Below are positions 42,975 through 55,599 of a stretch of DNA of 64,000 nt, piece after piece; the first letter of the stretch is position 1; every line of letters begins with the position of its first letter. A program made the translations under genes and the position numbers. This stretch comes from Fasciola hepatica. Taxonomy: Eukaryota; Platyhelminthes; Trematoda; Plagiorchiida; Fasciolidae. The DNA is taken from the NCBI GenBank assembly GCA_948099385.1, contig CANUEZ040000161.1, positions 2,976,001-3,040,000 on the forward strand, read 5' to 3'. The notes below the pieces were generated by a model. That model saw only the letters and a list, made by a program, of their open reading frames with translations, was not told where the DNA came from and did not search any database.

Positions 42975-45900
42975 CACGACTGCCCGGGTTTGGGGCACCA
43001 CGCGCTTTTAATCACTAATCGCCCCTTGAAACTAATATCCTTCTTCGACAAGCAACAAAACGATTGGAGGAGTAACTGTTTCATGGTGCACTTCCTGAAC
43101 TTCCAGAATGCGTCCGAACGAGTCGGCCACAGCCTTCTGTTTTCCAAACTAGAGGTGCTGCTTGTAGCGCCCCCTTTGTAGCACAGGAAACGGATTACCA
43201 GAGAAACTGATAATTCTGCGTCTGGGTAGAAGGCTCCAACTTATCCCTTGCAAATCAAGTGGAGTGATTTCCCATGGTCTACCTTAGGGCCACTGTTGGC
43301 CCCGTTTTCATGAACGAACTGGGAAAAGAGCTAAATTTCACTGCTGTTCGAACACAGGCAATGCTCAGCCATCGGAATCCCAATTGACAACGAAGTACAA
43401 TCGAACGCGCTTTCTATCCATAAGTATTCATTAAAGTTGGGCCTATCAGTTAAAATTGACCTGTATAGGCAACTATTATTTATCGGTGCATCAGCTCCAC
43501 GCAACGCCGACTCAAGTAACACTCAGTAGCCCCCACGAAACATTTGAAGGTATTTTAAACTTCAGCATTGTATAAACCAGGTGACTAGCCTGGAAGTCAA
43601 AAATGATCGATTTACAGGTCTCACGGTACTGTACTATAAAAGTATTACCACAAAAATTTTAAATACGCCTCAAGTAAACGGTCACTATGTTTAACAAGCA
43701 AGAACCAGAGTTCAGGTAGTTTCAAGGAAAATGTTATTCTCATTTCAGCCATTGGTCAAGTCAGACAGGTGCCACGGCACGCACAGGCAAGTTGTCGACG
43801 GTGTTTGAAGACTGTGGTTGACTTGTACTATGGGATCTGCCAGAATCGATACATAAATGGTGTAGCGTAAACGGACTAGTTATGTGATGGTGACCGAAGG
43901 TTATTCCTATAACTGAGCTTCACAGCCTGCTGAACCTCTCCTGAAACAGCCGGTGTCCAGGAGAGAGATAGGAGCACTTATTCACCCTAATCCACCCATG
44001 ACCTAACGTCAGCGCACGTCTCTCAGCGTGGACTAATTCTACAGCTGGCTATTCAAAGGGCTCATTTCCATGGTTACTTGTAAACCTACTCCGAAACTGC
44101 CGTTGTGAAATTCATCTGAAAGCGAGTTAAGATTTTCTATCCACAAAAGAAGACAAGCTTCGACGTTGTTGGAATAAGCACACCATTTTGGGGAAATCAA
44201 GTGACAAAAGACTTCCCGAGCAAGGATAGAAAACCTGGTGGAATAAAGCTGCCGATTCCGACCGTGGATGAAGGTTGAGGAGTTCGGATTCTGGTAATGG
44301 AACTACCTGCATGATTTGTTCGTGAAGAAACATGTATCGGCAGTAAAATCTGTAGTGTGGAGAGAGGAGAAGCCTCAGAGACAAATATCTTTCTAGAAAG
44401 CGTCAATAAATTGTGGCTACAAAGATCGGACTATTTTACGAAACGTTTCAATTCAAGGGCTCATTTTAGGCATGAAACTTGTGAGTATCTTACCAAAATC
44501 AGATATAAATATATTTCTATGATTATGTACAGCAACTAAGACTTTGGTGAGGTGCTCAAGACAAATGAAGTCGGAGCTGCCTCAGTCAGCTGCGGGGGTT
44601 CAGACAGACTTCCCATGAACCTTCGCTTTGTGTTGAGTCTGTCGTGCCCTTGCCACTGTCCTCCTCGAGAGGACATACTTTGAACACACCTCGGGGAACG
44701 TCTCCATTAAGTGTTTTTACTACCACGGTGCGTACGAGCCCACTGGTTTCAGTACGTCACTGTTTAATCATCCCCCATCTTTCTCCAGTTATCCCTTCAC
44801 AAACATGAAGACATTACCAAGCGTGAAGGATTTCACTTTGAAGGTCCAATTTTGACGGAGTAGGAAGGTCGGCAAGTACCTCCCCCTCGAAGTTTTCAGA
44901 ATGCTTGCCGGGTGACTGACTCTATTTTATTGTAGGTGGCTTTCCACGCAGAGGTTTCGGAGCCACCGCATCTACGTTTAACCGCAATAACAACAGGCCA
45001 GCGAGAGCTCGCCCACCCCCAGGATCTGGGAAAATTGGGACAAAGTGTCCATTGTTCAATACATATTCCACCCCTTCTATTTAGCTCTCCAGCTTGTTAA
45101 CATCAAGAAGTTTCTGGGACCAGAGCCATGAGCATTATCTTGGCCAGCCCTAGCCATCCTCCCCAAACCTCCTTTTGATAGCTGGCTCAGGGTGCGTTAA
45201 AGTACCACCTCACTCCTCTGGCCACGGCCTCATCTCGTATTTTGGCATGACTCAGGCGGCTGTACTACCTCTTGAACTTCTGTGCTCCAAAGAGGTCAGA
45301 ACCATAATCTAAATATCTTTGAGGATTCCTCGTTTATCAACTAACCTTCAGAGTGCCAATGAGAGCAAATTGGCTGTCCTATTATGTATTACGGCATTAT
45401 GGACTGATCTGAATTGTGAGCGGTAAGGGTCAATAGCAATTTTACGGCTTTCCGGTCTAGGTGGTCGACAAGCGAGCGAAAAAGATTAGTTATACCTGAA
45501 GTCCAATCAGACTGCTCCACGAGGTAGAAAAGGCAGACAGAAGAAAGGCCGATAGATATATCATGCTCTGAATCTCACAATACCCACAATAATGATTCAC
45601 GACTGCAAAAACCTACACGAACCCCACTTGACAGGGCTGCACTCCAGGTACGCCCTAAAGAATAGTCTTCCAAGATATCCATGAGAACCTCTTCAGCCAA
45701 ACAGGAACCCAGCGGGAAGTGTTAAGGAGACCAACCTGGTATTCAACAGAACAAAACCGGGAGCTATGATGGCCGAACCCGACCGCAGTTTTGTATAGGT
45801 AGACCAATAAAGCAAGAACAAGAATAGGAAGAAAAGATAGTAAATATCACTGAGACTGAGTGCCTTCCACTCAGCTCGTACCCAGAAAGGGTCACATATT

Positions 45901-47600
45901 GCAGAGCGCCGGTGGCCACAACACACATCTTCTGGGTGCCCTTCTGTTAGTTTATTTGAATCCGCTTATTGCCAGGTTGATTTATCCGTTGTTATCGATG
46001 TGATCCCTACTAAGTAATTGGGAGTGACTCGAAGAATTGCCCCTTCTAAACGCAATTTAATAGCCCAAGAAAACCCAACTATTTCGCCTGGGTGCCAAAA
46101 TTTTGGGTGGCCCATATACTGAAAATACCCGTGAAGGTAATTTACCAACGGTTTCTTGGAAGAGTAGCATTACGAAACATCCATCTTAATTGGAACAATC
46201 TGGGGAGATTCCTCAGTCTCCCAACAGACTGCGGCAGACATCATCCCATTACTGCAGCCGGGGGTTTACCTTAAGTTCGCGACTACTCAGCATCTTTTTA
46301 CAGGCAAAATACGTTTTGAAGCACAACACAAACAGGTTCATGGCTTCTTTCTCAAACAGACGAATCCTGAAGGACTACACCAACGTCACATTGCACCCTC
46401 GGAAAAACAAACGACCCCAGAGTGTGCTGGGTATAAACTACTGCATGGTATCTCTCCACGACTTCGTTGACAAAGCTAGCACAGATATCAGTCTTCTAGA
46501 GCAAAATATATCGAATATTGTTAGCCAGATTTTCACGACCGGGGGCACCATCTCAAATCTATCCCCTCTGGCAAGCATCGCCCAGCTTGATCAGTCATCA
46601 GAACACCACGGTCTAACAGCTGCTGGGAGGCACAATAACTCTCACCCAATTATTTGAGGGGGATCCGCAACTCCCGTAGTGCTGCATCCCTAAAAGAATC
46701 CCAGCAAATTTAGCCAAAACCACAGTACTTGGTGTCCGTGTCATGGTCCATCTCCTATGTCTTGTCAACAGTTCGCGCGAGTATCTCAATAAAACGGCTG
46801 TGCAGTTCCCTACGGATTTACTTTCTAAGTGCCTTAAAAACAAGCATACCGAAATAGCCACCTCTTTCCTATCCTGGAAGAACCGAAAATACCACCTATA
46901 AGCCCCTGTTCAGTGAGAGGTAAATCGCGGAGCTCACGGAAGTGCGTATGAAACAAACAACTAAACACCAGCACCGAATTTAGCACATTCTTCGTCGCTG
47001 ACTAAGTTCGAAATGCTACCCTGCAGTCACAATGGTAATAACAACTTCCAGTCACCCAGGCCGTCCGGGGTGAACATGCTCCAAGTGACAGGTCTGAACC
47101 GTAAGACGGACACTGCTTAATAACCCGATGCAAAACTCTGCGGGTTCCTGTCGCCCCTAACCCATCTGGAATCACTATATCAAAGCCGATTGCCGGGCCA
47201 AAGCCTCCTCTATCACTGACAAAGTCAGTCGGTTTCTCTAATTTTATTATCACTGCCAAGCCACACAAGGCAAATTATCATGACAACTCACCTGAACGTC
47301 GTACCCGCTCTCAAGCCGATCCACAAACCCCAAAACTTGTCACTCCCAGCCCGAAAACCCTCCCAAGAAGTCGCCGCTTCCCCGCCCACTACCGAGCCTT
47401 GGGGTCCAGCTAGCTCGCCCGTCCCCTAATGGATTCGTACCTCTCCACCCTTATGAACGAGTGACACAAGCCAGCTTCTCCTCATCATATACCCCGGTTA
47501 TAAAGTGACTGAAACTCCTAATGACCAATCTAAAGCCATTGGTTCAAAACCATGAATCCGTGAGACAGCCCTTTTAGTATCTCAAATTTCCTTCCCTATA
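42975..47600. other. Long stretch without recognisable genes
   Basis: Only short ORFs up to 88 codons, apart from the ORF at 46190-46657 listed separately. The minus strand near 45240-45540 shows a weak run of open reading but no motif I can name. Base composition remains pyrimidine-biased on the plus strand in places. I see no RNA gene or CpG-rich promoter. Confidence 0.35.
46190..46657 (+). CDS. Hypothetical ORF, possible CR1 ORF1 remnant
   Basis: A 155-codon frame with a short amphipathic run ('DISLLEQNISNIVSQI') that could form a coiled coil, and no other known feature. It lies about 1.9 kb upstream of a CR1-type endonuclease relic on the same strand, a position fitting an ORF1 protein. 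I do not recognise the sequence, and it may be chance. Confidence 0.25.
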   Translation: MEQSGEIPQSPNRLRQTSSHYCSRGFTLSSRLLSIFLQAKYVLKHNTNRFMASFSNRRILKDYTNVTLHPRKNKRPQSVLGINYCMVSLHDFVDKASTDISLLEQNISNIVSQIFTTGGTISNLSPLASIAQLDQSSEHHGLTAAGRHNNSHPII

Positions 47601-47627
47601 CCGGCAAGGACCCAACCAGTATATTTT

Positions 47628-48008
47628 TTGGCAACTGTCGGTCTGCAAGCCTCTCAAAACCACCTACTCTTTCGAACCCCCAACTCTAGGACGGGTCACA
47701 ACGCGCCATCGGATTTCTGCTCTGTAAAAAATTACCGCTTGATCCCCAAGCGTGCCGCTGCCCCCACTATTTCCTCACGGCCTGCACTTCGGAATACCTC
47801 AACTACTCCGTCTATTCTACTCTTAGCTTTCCCCCACGGCACTGCCTACCCTAGTCTTCCTCCCAAACAACTACCTGCACCTCGATGCAACTGCAACTTC
47901 TGGGTCCCCAGGTTCCCTCTCTACTTCATCAACTTTCTGTCTGCCGGTTGTCAAACCTTACCGCTCACCTGGTCGTTCTCCTGGCTCTTTCAGCTACATG
48001 AGCAATGA
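47628..48008 (+). other. Pro/Ser-rich frame preceding endonuclease relic
   Basis: 126 codons rich in Pro, Ser and Leu, immediately upstream of the endonuclease piece at 48050. Composition and position match the linker before the endonuclease in the element at 37839. Probably the decayed N-terminal linker of that CR1 ORF2. Confidence 0.35.
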
Positions 48009-48049
48009 GCTCTGTCACCAAATTGCGTTAATTTGATTTCTACCGGGGA

Positions 48050-48600
48050 GTTGTATGACCCAACAGTTCTGTCATCATACTCGTCACTGAATCTTGGCTG
48101 AATGCTTCCACTCAAAATAAAAAGATCGCGCTTCGTGGATGCCAGGCATCTGTAACAAACAGAATTATTGGTGTTGGAGTTGCTCCACAAGTCACCCTGG
48201 AAGTCCCCAGGTACCTTTATCTCGTCAGACCCTGATATCTTACCAGAAGCATTTTGGCTGACGATCCCATCAAATAATTCGTCTCAGTACACTGGTTGCA
48301 TCTAACAGCCTCGAAAGCCTTCCGTAACCGACCTGCATTTGCTTTCCAATGCCTTCACCTATGTCCCTGAAATTCCGGTGACTTCGGTGTCCCCATGGCC
48401 TGCTCGCAGGTCCATTCGGCACCAAACAGTATGATGAACTTCGTTTTCTGCTCCAGAGTGGGACTCCGGACCCGGCATATAAGTTCTCCAAAAAGGGAGG
48501 ACAACTTTAGGACTTAATTTTCATCTTGAGGACATCTGATGCAATGACTCAAACCACGGGTTGTTTCCACGGTAGCGACCACAAGATGGCGTCATGGAGG
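48050..48600 (+). pseudogene. CR1-type endonuclease relic
   Basis: Plus strand: 'VIILVTESWLNASTQNKK' (catalytic Glu motif ETWL/ESWLN), 'ALRGCQASV', then in other frames 'EAFWLTIP' and 'YTGCI' (family LGCIYRPP), and near 48560 'CFHGSDHKM' (the SDH motif). The order is right for an apurinic-type endonuclease, but the frame is broken several times and the GDFN motif is not found. The 163-codon ORF that follows (48697-49188) is in the expected place for RT, yet shows no RT motif. Confidence 0.65.
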
Positions 48601-48696
48601 GCTTCTGTCACTCAGCAGAACCCCAATCTCCCTAAGTCTCGACAACAAGAGCAGTCGTTGACTGGGACAAACCAACTAAACTAGTCGCTGCTTTGA

Positions 48697-49188
48697 GTGC
48701 GGAAACCAAACGACTTCTTCATAAAGCATTTCCCACAACTTGCATTTGACCGATTTTATGTTCAACACTTGCGTACACCAAGTGCGATTTTAGCACCAAA
48801 GGTATTACTTAGCCCCAAAAAGGGTGCAGAGAAAACCCCGGAAAATCTATATGCCTTATTCGAAACCCCAAGGCATTTGACTTGGTGTCTAAAAATATGG
48901 CACCTCAGGAAACTCAACGAGCTCCCGGTAACGGTGCCCAGAGAAAGACTCCAAGCTCCAGGGGACCATGGAACCCCCCACAAAATGCGAACTGAAAACG
49001 GGCAGCATCCTTTGAAGACACCGTATCCACTAATAAAACTTTATCTGTATCACCTGCCACAGTCGCCGAAGGGCTTTGCTCCCTATCCCCTACATGAATG
49101 GCACATGGCCCACCTACTGATGCTCCCTGAACTGGATTGCGCCATGCCGCGAAGTGGGATCAGGGTTGTCTCTTTCGCCTTTTCCTAG
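48697..49188 (+). other. Unassigned ORF downstream of endonuclease relic
   Basis: 163 codons, basic and Pro/Leu-rich, no recognised domain, no catalytic motif. Likely decayed element sequence or chance. Reported for position only. Confidence 0.2.
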
Positions 49189-49199
49189 TATTAGTGTTG

Positions 49200-50450
49200 C
49201 CGAAATAATAATCTTGACTGTCGTGTAGTATAAACCATAGAAAGTAGTATCTGTTGCAAAATTATCACCGAGTTTTCCCCGGCGTCTCTCTTCTGAGTTC
49301 GCCCCTGAGTGTTTCACGGCATCGCTTTTCCTTGGCTCACGCTTCGTCCACTCCCGCACCAACCTTCAGTTGGGTCTAGAAGAACGTACGTTGCTTGAAG
49401 TACCCAGAATGCAGAGGATCTTTGCTCGGCAATGTAGAAAAAGAGGGTTGCAACGTGATCATTGTTTGCAGTGGTACCGCTAGGACTGTTCCAGTCCGAG
49501 CATAGGTGAGCCTAGTGTGCACCAGAATAATTGTTTCCTTAAATGTGTCTGCTTCCACCGAAGGCGCATTTCAGATGTCTGCTTCCGAGTTCTGAACAGT
49601 GGACTGGGAAACTTCCCGCAGGGAATCCACAACGAAGGGTGCCGTAGGAAATGCTGATATATTAGTTGGAAGACTTCGAATTATGTTGATACGTAATACT
49701 CTAGAGCCAAAAATGAAGGACAGCAGGGCTAGAAGGACACTTAATGAAAAAATAGTGTTAGATATCCTGCGAATGGCCGGGGCTCCTGGTCATGTGGGCT
49801 TTAAAAGAACACAAAACAGGTCAGTGAAATGGGATACCTTCAGCAAGCCTATCTAGGCCCAAGCTGGTCGAGCTATTTTAACCCTCTCTGGGAGGATGAG
49901 CTTGTGTCCAAAATGGAGCAAATTGACCGTGGATGTCACCGCTAACACCGAGGTACACCCGAAACTCATTTTCCAGTACAACCTCGGAAAACTACAAGCA
50001 CGACGAGGTGTATCTCCGTGACCCAGAACTAATAGTCATTAAACTGTTCCTTGAACACGAAGTGGACGCTACCGTCGGAGTGCTTGTTCAGAAGGCCAGT
50101 GCCGTGAAAAATAAAACAATGTAAGCAAACAATCTCTGGCAGAATAGCAGCAGAAAACCGGTTCTATCGCCCTCAAAGACACAAAATGCTTATCACGAAC
50201 ACTATCAGAAGAAAGACCGCGAAATTTTGAGCACCGCCAAACTTCGTTGCGCTTGGTTTGACCTCTGGAGTTCGGAGTCAGGAGGGCCCTAGGACCTGAC
50301 TGCGAGAAGCAGCAGTACTACAAGCTAGGAATGCAGTAGGCAAAAGCTTGCACCCTCGAACAAAGTGGGTGGAACTTGATGATGGAAGCGGCCACATCGA
50401 AGGCATAGCAGTGACGGAAACCCTTTTGACCGCTACACGGAAGGCATACA
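49200..50450. other. No recognisable gene
   Basis: Short plus-strand ORFs at 49599-49856 (85 codons) and 49933-50124 (63 codons) are unassigned. They precede the CR1 relic on the same strand and may be its 5' part. Nothing else seen. Confidence 0.3.
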
Positions 50451-50459
50451 GGCATTTGC

Positions 50460-52900
50460 TTGTATTCGGCGAATGAGGAACAGAAAGCGCGCAATGGCCT
50501 GTGTCTATCGCAGCCATGACACAGTACTGGGAAATAAGGAACCCCCTAGTTTTCTGCCCGGGTCAAACAGGCTGCCTTGGGGCTGGTGTCAAGGGGGATT
50601 TCAAAGCTCCCAACGTAAACTGAATGGAGTGTGGCGGAACCGCTGCCGAATTTGAGAGGCCACTCATGAGCTGGTGGGAGATGAGCAACCTATGGCAACA
50701 TGTCAACAAGCCTATTGGACATCGCTCGGGTCGAATACCATTCCTTTTGGACCTCATTTTTGAAACCAACAAACACGACATGGACGGAATTTTCATCCAG
50801 AAACTGCCACGGCAAAGTGACCACAGTGCACACCCCTTCCAAGTAAGGACTCTAAAGGAACCAAAAAGCGCGAGGCTAGCCAGAAATTTTGACAATTAGA
50901 TAAAGCAATCCCTCCACAGGGAGCCTCAGAGGTGAACTGGCCACTCCAGAGAGAAAACCCGACACTGAAGGGGGGATAAGGAATCATCAAGGAAGGTTTA
51001 TTAGCACTTTAGGACGAACCTGCCCCTGCTAGAAGCAGGAAGAACCATAATAAGCCCCCTTGGTAGGCACCTCTAATTAGGCGGGCTTTACAACAAAAAA
51101 CGGTTGCTGGCAGATAAACCTATATTCTAGCGGCCACAACTCATAACAGAAATGCAAACTAAAAAGGAACTATGCCACCAAGATTCAGCGCCTGGCAAAG
51201 TGCAAGTTTGAACTAAAATTTGCTTTTCAAGTCAGCTCAAGCCCGAATTGATTCTGCAGCTACATACAGTCCAAGGCCGTCCCCAGGGAAAGAAACAGTG
51301 AACAATACCTCGAGGGTGGCAGTAGGGCTACGAGCAACCGTGAAAAGTTAACACTCCACCGAAAGTTTTCACAGTGTGTACCGGACGGAAAATGACACTG
51401 ACGCTGCGCATCCGTCGCTGCATGTGCCTAAACTAGAGGATGTAGTGGTCACCCCGCAGGCAGCTTTGAAGATTCTGCTGGGAATAAGCCCCGCATAAGG
51501 CAGCAGGTTCGGATGAAATTCACCCAGCAGAGGCGGAAACCCTGGCGAAAGTAATCCATCATCCAATCAGAATGCCATTTATTGCCTCCTTCCGCGAAGG
51601 CGGGATCCTCACAGACTGGAAAAAGGCCTTAGTTGTAGCCATTTACAAAACATCAAAGCGGGGACTACGGACCAGTCCGCCTGACTAGCACAATAGGCAA
51701 GTTCTTGGGGGGTTGATTAGGGACTGCATTATTGTACCTCACCGAAAATACGCAACTTTTTTCTGGAAGGCCGCCCTACTTCACAAACCTAACACGCCTC
51801 CTAGACCATGTCACCCCCCACCTCGTTAGGGGACCAGAGGTGGAAGTCTACTGCTTGGACTTCAGCAAAGCTTTGGGCGCTGTAAACCTAGACTGTCGAC
51901 AGCGAACATTTCTGACTTTTTTCTAGATGGCTGGCATGGAGAATGGGTCTCTGACTTCCGCGAATGCAGAATCTTCTGAGCTAGAGTTGAGGACGAATAA
52001 TCCAGCCCGAAACGGGTGATCGGTAAAGTTCCAAGAGGATCTTTTCCAGCCACATGCTCTTTGCTGCTCAGCAGCTGCCTCACGAACCATTTGAAGAATC
52101 CGTGTTATGTATTCGGGGATGACGACAGAGTGGAAGGAAACGGAAACAAAAGCAACACGACGGCCCGTATCCAAGCAGCAAAACTTTGGAACACGGAGTG
52201 GGGTCTCCAGCCACATGCCTCAATATGCCGACCACTGACAGCCTCCTTGGTCTGGTTTTCAAATGACGCTCCCAAAGTACACTAATGACCAGGTTAACAG
52301 GAGCACATGCCACCCACGATTTTACACCGTCTGCCCAAAGTCTGTGGGTAGCTGGAGCGGCGCTCAGAAAACTCTTCCAACTCAGAGCGGCTTAGACATC
52401 TACCAAACTTCAAGCCTTTTCGTCATTATACCAGGCGGTAGCTGGACCTCTCATTGAGCAGTTTCCAAAGTTGGCCGCCTGCAGCAGGGCACAAACAGTA
52501 CATAGGCGAGTGCAATTTATCGCCATAAAAAAAGAGAGACAGAGGTACGAGTTATATGAAGAAAGACCTGCCTATGTCAATCTATTCTCTGTGGAAAGAA
52601 GGCCGAGAGGTGGCCTAATTAAGATGTATAAGTTTACTGAGGGCTGCAACGCGGTCGACCCCTCCAGGATTTTCCACCCTGCTCCCGTGGAAGGCCTCAG
52701 AGATCATGAATCAAACTAAAGAGGAACGATCGAGAACAAAAGCAAGATCAAAATTCTCCTCAACTCGGGTAGTAAACTCTTGGAATAAGCTGCCGCCGGT
52801 AGTCGCCTCCTGTAATACAGTTCCTGATTTCAAGGGTGGGCCAGACCAAGAAATTCCAGAACTGTTCCCAGAAAGTCAATATGACGGGCACTTGGGCAGT
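50460..52900 (+). pseudogene. CR1-type endonuclease-RT relic, full span but decayed
   Basis: Pieces appear in the correct order on the plus strand. Endonuclease: 'ACVYRSHDT' (family VYRPP), then 'GDFKAPNVN' at about 50598 (GDFN) and 'LLDLIFETNKHDMDG' with 'RQSDHSAH' (SDH). RT: '..ISPA.GS' and 'DWKKALVVAIYKTS' near 51630, then 'LTRLLDHVTPHLVRG' with 'VYCLDFSKALGAVN' (palm A) at 51790-51890. C-terminus: 'YELYEERPAYVNLFSVERRPRGGLI' split across 52545-52620, and 'STRVVNSWNKLPPVV' near 52765. Stops and frame changes are frequent and I find no YADD. This is a different subfamily from 37839, closer in wording to vertebrate-style CR1. Confidence 0.82.
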
Positions 52901-52979
52901 CCAATGATAGCCTGGTGCTCGCGATATTGGGTTCCAACCTCCCCCCACTCTTTCGGCAAAAATAATTGAAAATTCCCTC

Positions 52980-55230
52980 CCTGCCGGGCCCTTTGGACAT
53001 CAGATGATCCACGCACCCATTAAGCATTCTTTTCAGTACTTTTGAATACACCATTTGAATTCACAACATGTCTGCATGCAGAACCAAGCGTTTTATAGCA
53101 CTTGAGGAGTGACCTTAAGGGAAAAGCCCAGTACCAAATTCCGAAACAAGGCAGACGGATGCTGCCTCCAGCTCCGGAAAAAGTCACAAAGATGGAGCAT
53201 TGACCATTGACCTGGCGTGCTGTTCCTAAAAAACCAAAAAAGAAGGGCTGCCACACACCATGCTCCGGTTGGCCCCCATATACATGCGGCGTAAACACTT
53301 CACGAAACAGAGGTGGCACTGAGCCCGAATACGGATGCCGACAAAGAAGCGGGGTAAGACACTAGACTTCCGAAAATTATACGGTTTAAAAGGGTCGCGG
53401 AGGACATCGGGGAAACCTTGCACCTGAGCCACATGGACAAAACAAGTGAAGTTAGCTCCTGCGCAAAACGGTTCAGGGGGCATGCCTTATTGTCATAATT
53501 AACGCATCACCACATAAAGCTTACAAGCATCCAAAGTACCACGGGTTCCCAATGTGGTTGTATTTAAGCTGGATATGTAACATCGGTTGGTTTTTTCTCT
53601 CGCTACCGGTGGTGCCATAGCACAGTGAAAGTCTTTTCAAACCTATTTCTCATTCACTCAAGAATTTCATTTTCATCGTAGTTTTTGCTGCGGTTTCACC
53701 CCCCCACTTGAATTACCGACTGGTTTTCCTCCCTTTCTTTTCTAACTTGAACTCTTGTTTTCCTTCTCTCTCTCTCACATTCATCACCCCTGACACCCGT
53801 GTAGTAAGCACACTGTGGAGCTACAATATCTCAACTACCATTCACACGAACACTATGGGAGCAGTCTTGAAAATGAACAAATAAGAAGTTGCAACAAACT
53901 AGACTCTCAGCCGTCTGTCTGTTCCGATAGTTGTTATCACACCACGCCAGTAAAACCCCTACAATAAACCACTCATTGTTTGGTTATAAATATGGCGGAG
54001 CCTATGCTTATTTGTTGTTCATTTTTTCTGTTGAAGGTAGGAGAACTTTTTTCAGCAACAGAGGCTGAAATCACACTTCGCCTATCTCGAAGATGTAGCT
54101 CCGGGGGCTTTTCCCCAAACCTATCAGAGCATGTATCCGTGCGCACGTTATGCTTTTGCCTACTCTCGTCACAGAATCCTGTCCTTTTGTCTTGTACCGT
54201 CCTACCGGCCTAGCACTATCGATCGGCCACACTCTGTGCCCTCTATAACTTACTTTTTGCGACACATTTAATTCCTAATTGTGAATTCGGCCCTCACAGC
54301 TTTCTAATTACGACGCCCTCCCACTCACGCTCCTAAGTCGTGGGGGGAAACGACATGGTGGCGTAGCCACCCAGCATATTCAACATCTCTCTGAGGTACT
54401 TTACTTCCGCTACAATAGAAGACATCTACTACGTTATCAGACTGGTCTCCAATGCAGCAAATAAGAGCGAGCCACTGGTCATTACTTTTCTTCATATAAC
54501 AAAAGCTTTTGTCCTGGTTCCTCAAATCAATTCGCTCTAAAATCTTTGTACGTACGGGGTCTCCAGGCCTCTGCACATACGGTTCACTTCATATCTGTCC
54601 AACCGATCCTAAGCATTCTCCGTGGATTTTTATAAATCAAACCCAGCCCCAGTCACTAGCGGCGTAGCAGAAAGTAGGACTCCAGGCCCAATGCTCTCCC
54701 AATTCTATGGTGCTAGCGTAACCCTACGAATCACTATGGCACCCCACTCCTTTGCGCCGACGGAAGCAAAATCGTTCGCGATTTGCAATCTTATAATATT
54801 CAAACTTCCATTAGGAAAATAAGCAATGACAAGAGCCGTTCTAACTGTTAGTGTCAAAAATGGGGAACAGAAATCTCTGCTGCTAAGTTCCCCCATGTGA
54901 CCCCCAGACACCTGGCATCCCCCGGAACCTTGCCCGTTTACTGCCTGCCCATTTCGAGTAACCGGTCGGTTTGATGCATTGTTCTTCATCGCTCATATGG
55001 CTTTCAGTTTTCCGAGTACGTTATAATCCAGATTGCTAAAACGAGGAGGACCGTTATTTCAAACACTAGATTTTGTCGGCTACGTTGCTGCAATCTGATC
55101 ACCCGAAAGTCCCACCTCAAGCTTCTCCTTGAATATAGTCCCGTCAACTTTAGTAATCTAATGATGTCCGGCAGAATTTGTCCGGGGTCTGCTCAGGACC
55201 AATTCAACAAATAATTGGCAGGATTTCGCT
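52980..55230. other. No recognisable gene
   Basis: Short ORFs up to 99 codons on both strands. 53690-53790 is a strong pyrimidine tract ('tccttctctctctctcac'). Nothing else seen. Confidence 0.35.
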
Positions 55231-55239
55231 CATATTTAC

Positions 55240-55560
55240 GATATAAGGATCGGTGTATCCTATTCATCTTGATCCCACTTGGCTGAGCTTCAAGAAATTC
55301 AACCTACGCTCTCTGTTTAATTTACAAACTTACCCGGGCCTTTCATGCACCAACCCATTTGCCTCACCCCTCTGCTGCGTGTGCCCCACGCCATCACTCA
55401 CTGAGGTTTTATATCCTCAGGTAGATGCTAGCAATTAGACCTAACTTTTGTCCCGTGAAATACTCTAAGATACGGAACAAACTTCCGGGTTATGTCCGTG
55501 AAAGTCTTTCTCTTTTGTGTCATGGGTTCACTGGAACGCTGCTTAGCTGTCCCTCAAGTG
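55240..55560 (+). pseudogene. CR1-type ORF2 3'-end relic
   Basis: 'HLDPTWLSFKKFNLRSLFNL' corresponds to 'LDPLWLRRMKLNLIFLYNI' just before 40760. After a frame change, 'FCPVKYSKIRNKLPGYVRES' corresponds to 'FFIIVYSNLWNKLPLEIRSS' at about 40865-40925. Only the last hundred or so residues of the protein remain, so this is a third copy of the family at 37839 and 27127. Confidence 0.75.
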
Positions 55561-55599
55561 GTCCTTCTTATAGCCAAAAATATGCCCGGAGAGCTGGCC